Assembly (NCBI GenBank): GCA_016202435.1
Contig: JACQOR010000030.1
Coordinates: forward strand, 1 to 35,452
Direction: 5' to 3'
Source: Chloroflexota bacterium
GTDB taxonomy: Bacteria > Chloroflexota > UBA6077 > SHYK01
DNA: 35,452 bases
The position numbers were made by a program, and so were the translations under genes. The notes under the pieces are model-generated. The model was not told the DNA's origin and did not search any database. It was given only the letters and a program-made list of their open reading frames with translations. Shown here piece by piece: positions 13,841 to 21,893 of the stretch. Position 1 is the first letter of the stretch; each line of letters starts with the position of its first letter.

Positions 13841-15139
13841 TCAGATGCGGCGGATTTCGGGGAAGCGCCAGGTGACCACGATCGCCAGGGTGAGCACCGA
13901 GGCCCCCATCATGGCCACGGTGAGCGGGCCACCGAAGCCCTCGGTGGTGGCGCCGGCGAGCAGCGTTCCCGCCGGAGTCAGGCCGAACTCCAGCATGTAG
14001 ATGCTGGTCACCCGGCCCCGCAGCTCGTCCGGGATGATCTGCTGGATCATCGCATTGGTGATCGAGCCGAAGAAGATGTGGAAGCATCCCACCCCGAACA
14101 GGGCGGCGAGCGCGAAACGGAGCTCCGTCGTCTGGGAGAACAAGATCAGGGAGATGCCCAGCAGCACCAGTGCGCCGAGGAGGAAGGGGCCGCGGCGCTC
14201 CATCCTATAAGCGTACGACGCGACGAACAGGGTGGAGACCACGGCGCCCAGGCCGGGCGCGGCGAGCATGAGCCCCAGTGCGTCCGGGCCGAGGCCGAGC
14301 ACGTCGCGCGCAAACACGGGCATGAGCGACATGTAGGGCAGGGCCAGGATGCTGGGAATCAAGGTGAGCAGCAGCAGCGCGAGCACCGTGGGAGTCGCTC
14401 GAACGTAAGCGAGCCCCTCGCGCAAGTTCTGTAGGACCGACTCGGCCCCGGCCAGGGAAGGGGTGGGCGGCACGCGCATCAGGTAGACGACAACCAGCAC
14501 CGCCGCGTAGGCGGCGGCCTGGACGAAGAAATTGCCGCCGGCTCCGAATACGGCGATGAGCACGCCGCCCAGCGAGGGGCCGATCACCTTGGTCAGGTTG
14601 AAGCCCAAGGAGTTCAGGGCAATCGCATTCATGAGGTCATCTTCGGGGACGACGTTGGGCACGAGGGCCATCCGCGCCGGCTGGTTGAACGACCAGGCAG
14701 TGCCGGTGGCGATCGTGAACACGAACAGGTGCCATACTTGCAGCTGCCCGGACACGACGATCGTCCCCATAACGACCGCGGCCGCGACCAGGAACGACTC
14801 CGCGGCCAGGATGATCACGCGGCGGTCCACTCGGTCAGCGATGACTCCCGCGGTGGGGCTGACGACCAGGAACGGCAGCGCCCGGACCGCGCCAATCAGT
14901 CCCAGGAGGGCGGCCGAAGAGGTGAGATCGTACACCAGCCAGCCGAGGGTGACCTGCTGGATCCACTGGCCCGCGCTCATGAAGCAGGTGCCCAGCCACA
15001 GGAGGCGGAAGTCGCGGTGGCGCAGCGAGGCGAAGGTCGCCAGGCCCACCGGCGCAGCTTCGTGGCCCTCGATTGCGGCGGCGGCTGTTGCTACGAGGGG
15101 GACAGACTGAGCCCGTATCGTAGGCTCGCCGGTGGCCAT
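13841..15139 (-). CDS. MFS transporter, MFS_3 (EntS-like) family
   Basis: This is a predicted drug- or metabolite-exporting permease with 12 helices. The start of the conserved part, FASLRHRDFRLLWLGTCFMS followed by GQWIQQVTLGWLVYDLTSSA, is the signature of the MFS_3 / transmembrane secretion effector group, and the A-motif-like GVIADRVDRR follows in loop 2-3. The second half repeats the pattern (LLGALVLLGISLILFS). The track starts at 15340 but its first 67 residues are not conserved and cross a palindromic repeat; ATG 15137-15139 (MATGEPTIRAQ) gives 432 residues, the usual size, although its ribosome site is weak. The substrate cannot be read from the sequence. The downstream membrane protein begins about 30 bases after its stop. 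Confidence 0.88.
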   Translation of the reverse strand: MATGEPTIRAQSVPLVATAAAAIEGHEAAPVGLATFASLRHRDFRLLWLGTCFMSAGQWIQQVTLGWLVYDLTSSAALLGLIGAVRALPFLVVSPTAGVIADRVDRRVIILAAESFLVAAAVVMGTIVVSGQLQVWHLFVFTIATGTAWSFNQPARMALVPNVVPEDDLMNAIALNSLGFNLTKVIGPSLGGVLIAVFGAGGNFFVQAAAYAAVLVVVYLMRVPPTPSLAGAESVLQNLREGLAYVRATPTVLALLLLTLIPSILALPYMSLMPVFARDVLGLGPDALGLMLAAPGLGAVVSTLFVASYAYRMERRGPFLLGALVLLGISLILFSQTTELRFALAALFGVGCFHIFFGSITNAMIQQIIPDELRGRVTSIYMLEFGLTPAGTLLAGATTEGFGGPLTVAMMGASVLTLAIVVTWRFPEIRRI

Positions 15140-15280
15140 AAGCCAGTTTAGGCGGCACCCACGAACGCAGTCAACGAATGCTCCAGAACGCCCCCTCCCT
15201 CGCTCGGAGGCCTTGCCCAAGAAATGCTTAGCGGGGCAGCTTAGAGCATGGCCAGGCAGGTTTGTTCCTCGCCCATCGCA

Positions 15281-15366
15281 GTGGGAGAGGCGAGGTGAGG
15301 GCACCTCGTTCGTAACAAGCAAGCTGGATTCCGCCAACAAATGCCCTTACCCCTCCTTCTCCCGCC
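15281..15366. repeat. Facing pair of palindrome-family half elements (element D)
   Basis: One arm at 15281-15303 ends in GCGAGGTGAGGGCA. The other at 15342-15366 begins TGCCCTTACCCCTCCTTCTC, its approximate reverse complement. They flank about 38 bases of unique sequence. The layout resembles a small non-autonomous element between the divergently transcribed MFS and PLD genes. It also explains the unlikely upstream ATG at 15341 in the PLD frame. Confidence 0.5.
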
Positions 15367-15382
15367 ACGGCAGGAGAGGGAG

Positions 15383-16549
15383 ATGGTCCGATTGCCAATG
15401 AAACCGGGCCGTAGCTCGAGGATCATCGGGTCGCTCCCGGTGATCGCGCTGGCCCTGGCGGCCGTCCTGTGGCGGGTGGCGTTTCCCGATGCGCTACCGG
15501 CTCCGATTGCGACGCCGGCGCAGTCCCTCCCTGGGTACCAGGCAGCAACTCCGGGCGACGGGGTCCTCCGCGGCGCCTGGTACGAGCTGGCTTTCACCCA
15601 ACCGACCGCTGCCGCGAACCCTGAGGAAAGCGCGGTCGAGCGGCTGCTCATCGAGATGGTGGACCGATCCCAGCAGACTCTCGACGTGGCGATTCACGAC
15701 CTCGACCTGGAGCGCGTCACCGAGAGCTTCGCGCGGGCAGCGCAACGCGGCGTGCGGGTGCGGATGGTGGCCGAATCAACGATTGTGGGTAGCACCGACC
15801 GTCGCACCCAGCTGCAAGTGCAGCGGCTTCGAGACGCCGACATCCCCATCGTCGTGGATGGCGCGAGCCACACCATGCACCACAAGTTCGTGGTGGCTGA
15901 TGGCCGGTGGGTCCAGACGGGCTCATGGAACTACACGTTCAGCGAGACGTACCGGAACAACAACAACGCCATCGTGATCGAGTCTCGCGAGCTGGCCGCG
16001 AACTTTACCAGTGAGTTCGAGAAGATGTTCCTGCAGGGGCGATTCGGGAGCGCGAAGCCCCGCGGAGTGCCCTATCCGGTTCTGGGTCTCGCCGGCGCGC
16101 GGGTGGAGAACTACTTCTCACCGGCAGATCGGTCGGCCAGCCACGTCATCCGATGGCTCGGAGCGGCGCAACAGCGGGTGCGATTCCTGGCCTTCTCCTT
16201 CACCCACGACGGCATTGGCGACGCCATCCTGGAACGGGCCCGGTCTGGGGTCGCGGTCGGCGGCGTGTTCGAAGCATCGGCCACGCGGGACCAGTATTCC
16301 GAGTACGCCCGCTTGAAGTCCGCCGGCCTCGACGTGCTGCTGGACACGAACCCGTTCAACCTGCACCACAAGGTGATGGTCCTCGACGGGCGGGTCACGA
16401 TCTTTGGGTCGTTCAACTTCTCGGCCAGCGCGGACCGCGAGAACGACGAGAACCTGCTGATCGTGGAGGACCCGGGGTTGGCGGCAGCGTTCGAGGCCGA
16501 GTACGAGCGCATCAGGGCGCAAGCGCTGGGGCGCAACGGGCGGCCCTAG
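15383..16549 (+). CDS. Phospholipase D family protein with two HKD motifs, membrane-anchored or secreted
   Basis: The 388-residue protein (from ATG 15383) begins with an N-terminal hydrophobic segment IIGSLPVIALALAAVLW, likely a signal or anchor, followed by a Pro/Ala linker. Two PLD repeats follow, each with a complete catalytic motif: HHKFVVADGRWVQTGSWNYT and HHKVMVLDGRVTIFGSFNFS (His-x-Lys-x4-Asp). Such proteins are phosphodiesterases acting on phospholipids or nucleic acids; the PLDc_2-type pattern here resembles the bacterial nuclease/cardiolipin-synthase-like group, and the substrate is not determinable. I prefer ATG 15383 to the track's 15341 because AGGAGAG lies just upstream and because 15341 lies in a palindromic repeat. 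It is divergent from the MFS gene. Confidence 0.88.
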   Translation: MVRLPMKPGRSSRIIGSLPVIALALAAVLWRVAFPDALPAPIATPAQSLPGYQAATPGDGVLRGAWYELAFTQPTAAANPEESAVERLLIEMVDRSQQTLDVAIHDLDLERVTESFARAAQRGVRVRMVAESTIVGSTDRRTQLQVQRLRDADIPIVVDGASHTMHHKFVVADGRWVQTGSWNYTFSETYRNNNNAIVIESRELAANFTSEFEKMFLQGRFGSAKPRGVPYPVLGLAGARVENYFSPADRSASHVIRWLGAAQQRVRFLAFSFTHDGIGDAILERARSGVAVGGVFEASATRDQYSEYARLKSAGLDVLLDTNPFNLHHKVMVLDGRVTIFGSFNFSASADRENDENLLIVEDPGLAAAFEAEYERIRAQALGRNGRP

Positions 16550-16578
16550 GTTGACGGTGCCAAGGTGCGTTTCCTAGC

Positions 16579-16597
16579 GCGGGGGCTTGTCCCCCGC
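16579..16597 (+). terminator. GC hairpin after the PLD gene, possible terminator
   Basis: GCGGGGG-CTTGT-CCCCCGC forms a 7-pair stem 30 bases after the PLD stop. The tail (CATTCTTG) is only weakly U-rich, so it may be a repeat palindrome rather than an efficient terminator. Confidence 0.4.
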
Positions 16598-16688
16598 CAT
16601 TCTTGAGCGGGCCACCCACCAGTCGCCTGCGCTACGACTCGAACTACCAAGGTAGGCGATTAGCCTCATTCCGCCTATAGGACCGCCG

Positions 16689-16694
16689 TACAAT
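16689..16694 (+). promoter_or_regulatory. Possible -10 box upstream of the MATE pair
   Basis: TACAAT stands 31 bases before the CTG start of the first MATE gene, predicting a start near 16701 and a leader of about 25 bases. No recognisable -35 at normal spacing. Confidence 0.35.
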
Positions 16695-16725
16695 GCCCTT
16701 TTTGACCCAGAAGACGAGGTGAGGT

Positions 16726-18186
16726 CTGGCTCAGCGTCGGCGCAGTGAGTATGCGACCCGCGATCTGACCCAGGGCAGCATCCCCAGGAACCTCTGGTTC
16801 CTGGGGTGGCCGCAGATCGTCTCGGGCGCCGCGAACGCCGTCGACCAAATGGCGGACCTCCTGTGGGCCGGCTTCCTGGGCTCGGCCCAGGTCGCCAGCA
16901 TCGGCGTCGGGCAGACCTGGGTCCAGTTCTTCAACACCGCGCGCGGGGGACTCGACACGTCCGCCCGAGCCATGGTCTCGCGCGCCGTGGGCGCGGACGA
17001 CATTCCCCAAGCCAACCACATCGTCCGCCAGGCGGTGGTCGTCAATACGACCGTGGCCGTCGTCGTCATGGGTTTGGGCATCCTGCTGACTGACTGGCTG
17101 CTGTACATCATCGGCGTATCCGAGGCGCTGACCGAGGAAGGGTCCAACTACCAGAAATGGCGGTTCATGGGCTTTTTCTTCTTTTCGATGAACACGCTGG
17201 GCGGCAACCTGCTGCAGGCCGGGGGTGACAGCCTTACGCCTATGAAGGCGAACATGATCACGCGCGGACTGCACCTGATCTTGAGCCCGGTGCTCGTGTT
17301 CGGCTGGCTGGGCGTGCCGGCGGTTGGGGTGGCGGGGACGGCGATCGCGACGGGCATCGCGCAAGCGGTGGGCATGACCATGAACTTCCGGGCCCTGGCC
17401 ATCGGGACCTCGAAGCTCCGCCTCACCCTCAAGGACTGGAGCTTCGATTGGCCGGTGATCGCTCAGCAGGTCCGGATCGGGACGCCGGCCGCGATCACCG
17501 GCGCCGAGCGCTCATTCGCGCAGGTGATCCTGGTGGGACTCGCGGGACCGTTCGGTCAAACCGGACTTGCGGTCTATTCGATCACCCAGCGCATCCAGAC
17601 GTTCGGCGGCTTCGGGTCGCAAGGGATCTCCATGGCGGGTGGGGTCCTGGTTGGCCAGAATCTCGGCGCCCGGGAGCCCGGGCGAGCGAAGAGGACCGTG
17701 TGGTGGGCGCTGGCGTTCGTGTTTGGGGTCCAGCTGGTCATCTGCACCGCGATGTTCGTTTTCCCGGAGCAGGTGCTGTACGCGTTCAGTCGGGAGCGCG
17801 CCGTGATCGAGATGGGGATCCCGTGGCTACGCATCGAGGCGTTTGGCTACATGTTGTTCGCCACGGGAAATACCCTGGGCCAGTGCCTGAACACGGCGGG
17901 TGAGACCGTGGCGCCGATGTGGGCCAGCCTGGGCACGTTGTGGGGCGTGCAACAGCCGATTGCGATCCTGCTGACGGGTTCCGCCCTGACCTGGGAGATC
18001 TTCGGTCAGTCGGTCGCCATTCCCAGCTTCTGGAACGTCGGCGTTCTGGGAATCCCCATCGCGATCGTGACGGCATCGTTCGTTCGCCTGGCGATCCTGT
18101 TCGGGTATTTCCAGTGGGGACCGTGGTGGAAGAAGGAGGTGCTGGTCCGGTCCAGAGACGGCGGCCGGGTGGCCGCGGCGCACTAA
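16726..18186 (+). CDS. MATE family efflux transporter (first of tandem pair), probable CTG start
   Basis: This is a Na+- or H+-coupled multidrug/toxin exporter of the MATE (MatE/DinF) superfamily, with 12 helices in two related halves. The track begins at ATG 16849, which would remove a block identical to the N-terminus of the next gene (QRRRSEYATRDLTQGSIP followed by NLWFLGWPQIVSG). In frame, the codon matching the paralogue's GTG start is CTG at 16726, preceded by GAGGTGAGG and an in-frame TGA at 16720-16722, so translation must begin between these points; CTG gives 486 residues. Conserved segments are MADLLWAGFLG, NTARGGLDTSARAMVSRAVGA, NLLQAGGDSLTPMKA, and AFGYMLFATGNTLGQCLNTAG. The substrate is unknown. 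Confidence 0.88.
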   Translation: MAQRRRSEYATRDLTQGSIPRNLWFLGWPQIVSGAANAVDQMADLLWAGFLGSAQVASIGVGQTWVQFFNTARGGLDTSARAMVSRAVGADDIPQANHIVRQAVVVNTTVAVVVMGLGILLTDWLLYIIGVSEALTEEGSNYQKWRFMGFFFFSMNTLGGNLLQAGGDSLTPMKANMITRGLHLILSPVLVFGWLGVPAVGVAGTAIATGIAQAVGMTMNFRALAIGTSKLRLTLKDWSFDWPVIAQQVRIGTPAAITGAERSFAQVILVGLAGPFGQTGLAVYSITQRIQTFGGFGSQGISMAGGVLVGQNLGAREPGRAKRTVWWALAFVFGVQLVICTAMFVFPEQVLYAFSRERAVIEMGIPWLRIEAFGYMLFATGNTLGQCLNTAGETVAPMWASLGTLWGVQQPIAILLTGSALTWEIFGQSVAIPSFWNVGVLGIPIAIVTASFVRLAILFGYFQWGPWWKKEVLVRSRDGGRVAAAH

Positions 18187-18252
18187 ACTGGTGGCGCTCG
18201 GCGGCACGCGGGAAATCGAGCGGTGCCTATGAAGCGAGGGCGAGGTTAAAGA

Positions 18253-19704
18253 GTGGCTCAGCGTCGGCGCAGCGAGTACGCGACCCGGGATCTGACCCAG
18301 GGCAGCATCCCTAAGAACCTGTGGTTCCTCGGCTGGCCGCAGATCGTATCGGGCGCGGCGCACGCGATTGACCTGGCGGCGGACCTGTTCTGGGCGGGCT
18401 TCCTCGGCTCGCGCTCAGTGGCCGCCGTGGGCGTGGCGCAGAGCTGGGTCCAGTTCTTCAATACCGCCCGGATGGGGCTGGACACTTCCGCCCGCGCCAT
18501 GGTCTCCCGGGCCGTGGGGGCCGACGACCTGCCGCTGGCCAACCACATCGCGCGCCAGGCCGTGTTCATCAACGTGACGGTCTCGGTCATCGTCATGGGC
18601 TTCGGGGTGCTCCTGAGCGACTGGCTCCTCCGCATCCTGGGGGTGACCCAGGCGGTGGTGGACGATGGGACCGCCTATCAGCAATGGCGCTTCCTGGGCT
18701 TTTTCTGGTTCGCGATGAACCAGCTGGGCGGCAATCTGCTGCAGGCGGGCGGTGACAGCCTCACGCCGATGAAGGCCCAGCTGGTGACGCGCGGACTGCA
18801 CCTCGTCCTGAGTCCGATTCTCGTGTTCGGGTGGCTGGGCCTGCCGGCCCTGGGCGTATCGGGCACCGCCATTGCCACCAGCATCGCGCAGATCGTCGGC
18901 ACCTACATGAACTTCCAGGCGCTCTATCTCGGGACCTCCAAGCTCCACCTGACCCTGGAGAACTTCACCATCGACTGGCCGGTGGTCATTCAGCAGATCA
19001 AGATCGGGACGCCGGCCGCGATCGCCGGCGCCGAGCGCTCGGCCGCGCAGGTCATCCTGGTAGGGCTCGCCGCTCCCTTCGGCGCGACGGGACTCGCCGT
19101 GTACTCGATTACGCAACGGATCCAGATGTTTGGCGGCTTCGGGTCGCAGGGGCTCGCCATGGCCGGCGGAGTCATCGTCGGCCAGAGCCTTGGGGCCGGA
19201 CAGCCGGCGCGAGCGAAGGCGACCATCTGGTGGGCGCTGGCGCTGGTCGCAGGGGTGCAAATGGTGATCTGCAGCCTCATGTTCCTGTTCCCGGACGCGG
19301 TCATCTTCCTGTTCAGCCGGGAGGCCGACGTGATCGAGATGGGGATCCCGTGGTTACGCATCGAGGCGTTCGGCTACATGCTGTTCGCGGCGGGGAATAC
19401 GCTGGCCCAGTGCCTCAATACCGCCGGAGAGACGATGGTGCCGATGTGGTCCACGCTCGGGACGCTCTGGGGAGTGCAACAGCCGGTGGCTATCTTGCTG
19501 ACGGGATCCGCCGTCACCTGGGACGTGGCCGGCCAATCGTTCGCCATCCCCGGCCTGTGGAACATCGGCATCCTGGGCACCCCGATCGCGATCATGGTCG
19601 CGGCCGGCATGCGGCTGGGGATCCTGTTCGGGTACTTCCTGTGGGGCCCGTGGTGGAAGAAGGAAGTGCTGGTGCGCCCGGCCGCGTACGTCGGGGCGCA
19701 CTAG
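18253..19704 (+). CDS. MATE family efflux transporter (second of tandem pair)
   Basis: The 483-residue paralogue of the preceding gene begins at GTG 18253, with GAGGTTAAAGA as a ribosome site. The two proteins align along their whole length, and the first 60 bases of the coding regions are nearly identical, so this is a tandem duplication. Shared landmarks include NLLQAGGDSLTPMKAQLV, IKIGTPAAIAGAERSAAQVI, YSITQRIQMFGGFGSQG and WGPWWKKEVLVRP at the C-terminus. Differences cluster in the second loop and in helix 7-8 (FPDAVIFLFSREADVIEMG), which could mean different substrates or a heterodimer. The gap to the first gene is 66 bases with no terminator, so both are probably cotranscribed. Confidence 0.92.
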   Translation: MAQRRRSEYATRDLTQGSIPKNLWFLGWPQIVSGAAHAIDLAADLFWAGFLGSRSVAAVGVAQSWVQFFNTARMGLDTSARAMVSRAVGADDLPLANHIARQAVFINVTVSVIVMGFGVLLSDWLLRILGVTQAVVDDGTAYQQWRFLGFFWFAMNQLGGNLLQAGGDSLTPMKAQLVTRGLHLVLSPILVFGWLGLPALGVSGTAIATSIAQIVGTYMNFQALYLGTSKLHLTLENFTIDWPVVIQQIKIGTPAAIAGAERSAAQVILVGLAAPFGATGLAVYSITQRIQMFGGFGSQGLAMAGGVIVGQSLGAGQPARAKATIWWALALVAGVQMVICSLMFLFPDAVIFLFSREADVIEMGIPWLRIEAFGYMLFAAGNTLAQCLNTAGETMVPMWSTLGTLWGVQQPVAILLTGSAVTWDVAGQSFAIPGLWNIGILGTPIAIMVAAGMRLGILFGYFLWGPWWKKEVLVRPAAYVGAH

Positions 19705-19767
19705 TTCCGGCTGAATCGGCGAGCGCGCGGATGTGGCAGACTACCGGCCCGAAACGAATCGGCCGTT

Positions 19768-20775
19768 GTGGAAAAAGGACCGACCAATCCGGTGACTGAA
19801 ACCTTGTCTGGCGATAGCGCGCTGTGGCGCGCGATGTACCGCGCCATGCTGCGAATACGCCGATTTGAAGAGGCCATCGGCGATTGCGTGGAATCCGGCG
19901 AGATCATCGGGCCGGCGCACCTCTACATCGGGGAGGAAGCCGTCGCCACCGGCGTCTGCCTCGCGCTGCGCCGCGATGACTTCATCTTCGGAGCGCACCG
20001 TTCCCACGGCCACTACCTGGCCAAGGGCGGCGACATGGCGGCCCTGGCCGCGGAGATTTTCGGCAAAGCGACGGGTTGCTCCGAAGGCAGAGGCGGCTCG
20101 ATGCACATCATCGCCAGAGACGTGGGCTTGCTGGGCACTTCGGCGCTCGTAGGCGGCGGGTTCGGGCCGGGTGTCGGCACCGCCCTGGCGAGCCGCCTCC
20201 AGGGCCGGGACCGAGTCACCGCGATCTTTTTTGGCGACGGCGCCACCGAAGAGGGCATCTTCTTTGAGGCGCTCAATTTCGCGGCGCTCCATCACCTCCC
20301 GGTGATCTTCGTGTGTGAGAACAACGGGTATTCGAGTCACCTTCGGATCCAAGAACGCCAGCCCATCGACACGCTCTACGAGCACGCGGCGGTCTACCGA
20401 ATTCCTTCTATCCGGGTGGATGGCAACGACGTGCGCGCCGTTCATCAGACCGGCCTCGAGGCGGTGGACCGGGCCCGAAAAGACCAGGGACCCACGTTCA
20501 TCGAGGCGATGACCTACCGGTGGCGCGGGCACGTCGGCCCCAAGCTCGACCTGGATGTGGGTCTGCGAACGCGCGAAGAGCTGGACTCGTGGATCGCCCG
20601 CTGCCCCATCGAGAACCTCGCCAACTTCATGGACGAAGTCGGAGCCTGGAACCCGGGCGAGCGGCAGGCCATCGACCGCGAGGTCGCCCAGGAGGTCGCG
20701 ACGGCAATCGGTTTCGCCAGACAGAGTCCGCGACCCGACCCTTCAGAGCTGCTCTGGCATGTCTATCAAGACTGA
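19768..20775 (+). CDS. Thiamine-pyrophosphate dehydrogenase E1 component, alpha subunit
   Basis: This is the alpha subunit of a heterotetrameric 2-oxoacid (pyruvate/acetoin/branched-chain type) dehydrogenase E1, 335 residues from GTG 19768. The TPP/Mg motif is complete: GDGATEEGIFFEALNFAALH then VCENNGYS (GDG...NN). Other landmarks are YRAMLRIRRFEEAI, PAHLYIGEEAVATGVCLAL, AHRSHGHYLAKGGD and EGRGGSMHI. The E1 phosphorylation-type loop region (YRWRGHVG) is present. It overlaps the beta subunit gene by 17 bases. No E2 acyltransferase or E3 gene follows, so the oxidised acceptor and the precise 2-oxoacid are unclear. This standalone alpha/beta arrangement is also seen with enzymes of sugar or secondary metabolism. 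Confidence 0.88.
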   Translation: MEKGPTNPVTETLSGDSALWRAMYRAMLRIRRFEEAIGDCVESGEIIGPAHLYIGEEAVATGVCLALRRDDFIFGAHRSHGHYLAKGGDMAALAAEIFGKATGCSEGRGGSMHIIARDVGLLGTSALVGGGFGPGVGTALASRLQGRDRVTAIFFGDGATEEGIFFEALNFAALHHLPVIFVCENNGYSSHLRIQERQPIDTLYEHAAVYRIPSIRVDGNDVRAVHQTGLEAVDRARKDQGPTFIEAMTYRWRGHVGPKLDLDVGLRTREELDSWIARCPIENLANFMDEVGAWNPGERQAIDREVAQEVATAIGFARQSPRPDPSELLWHVYQD

Positions 20776-21796
20776 AGCGCGCAAAACCGGGCAACCGCTC
20801 GTGGGGCCCCCAGCGGGGGACCGCGCCCTGGACTACGGGTCTGCGCTCAACGAGGCATTCCTGCAGCTCATGGAGCGCGATCCCACGATGGTCCTCATCG
20901 GGCAGGGACTCTACAGCCCCTGGTACGTGGGGAACAGCATGGTGAAGCTGGAGGAGCGCTTCGGCAAGGAGCGCGTGATCGACTGTCCGGTGTCTGAAAG
21001 CGCGATGACCGGAGTCGCAATCGGCCTGGCGCTCGCCGGAGTGCGCGCGGTGATGGTGCACCCACGCATGGATTTCATGGTGTACGCGACGGATCCCATC
21101 TTCAACCAGGCGGCCAAGGCGCACTACATGTTTGCCGGCCAGGTCAACGTACCCGTGGTGATTCGGGGCATCATCAACCGCGGCAACGAGCAAGCTGCCC
21201 AGCACGCGCAGGCGCTGCAGTCGATCTACATGCATCAGCCGGGCCTGAAGGTCGTCATGCCCGCCACCCCGTACGATGCCAAGGGCCTGCTGATTGCGAG
21301 CGTACGGGACGACAATCCGGTCATCTTCATCGACGACCGCTGGCTCTATTCTCAGGTGGCGCCGGTTCCTGAGGATTTCTACGTGGTACCGCTGGGGAAG
21401 GGCGCGGTGCTGCGGCCGGGGAGCGACGTCACCGTCGTCGCCACGTCCTACATGACCGTCGAGGCGCTGAGCGCCGCCGAACAGCTCGCCGGCTCCGGCG
21501 TCAGCGTGGAGGTCATTGATCCGCGAACGCTGAAGCCGCTGGACGAGGAGCTGATCTACTCCTCCGTCGAGAAGACCGGCCGGCTGGTGGTGGCCGACGC
21601 CGCCTTTCCCACGTGTGGGGCGGCCTCGGAGATCGCCGCGCTGGCGGCCGAGCACGCCTTTTCCAGTCTGAAAGCCCCGATCCAGCGAGTGACGCTGCCG
21701 GACGCTCCCGCCCCGTGCAGCACCTCACTCGAAGAGGTCTATTTCCCGAAGGCTGAGAACATCGTTCTTGCCATTCAGCGGACTCTCAAGCCCTGA
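20759..21796 (+). CDS. Thiamine-pyrophosphate dehydrogenase E1 component, beta subunit
   Basis: The 345-residue protein starts at ATG 20759, inside the alpha gene; the track's 20555 start overlaps alpha out of frame. The plan is that of E1 beta: ALNEAFLQLMERDPTMVLIG, RVIDCPVSESAMTGVAIGLA, VMVHPRMDFMVYATDPIFNQAAK, HQPGLKVVMPATPYDAKGLL and VEVIDPRTLKPLDEELI in the C-terminal transketolase domain. The usual GEDVG is replaced by GQGLYSPWYVG. VHPRMDFM replaces the pyruvate-type E-x-x-F-x-DF, a variant I associate with E1 beta proteins found outside classical pyruvate dehydrogenase operons. Together with alpha it forms the catalytic tetramer. The transketolase C-domain appears intact. Confidence 0.87.
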   Translation: MSIKTEARKTGQPLVGPPAGDRALDYGSALNEAFLQLMERDPTMVLIGQGLYSPWYVGNSMVKLEERFGKERVIDCPVSESAMTGVAIGLALAGVRAVMVHPRMDFMVYATDPIFNQAAKAHYMFAGQVNVPVVIRGIINRGNEQAAQHAQALQSIYMHQPGLKVVMPATPYDAKGLLIASVRDDNPVIFIDDRWLYSQVAPVPEDFYVVPLGKGAVLRPGSDVTVVATSYMTVEALSAAEQLAGSGVSVEVIDPRTLKPLDEELIYSSVEKTGRLVVADAAFPTCGAASEIAALAAEHAFSSLKAPIQRVTLPDAPAPCSTSLEEVYFPKAENIVLAIQRTLKP

Positions 21797-21893
21797 AATC
21801 GGTTCCAAACGTGCTGGTCTTCGTGCCGCCTCCGGTAGATCGCCCGGGGAGCGCATGGTAGACTAGGCATCCCCCTAGGGAATCAAGGCCTGC

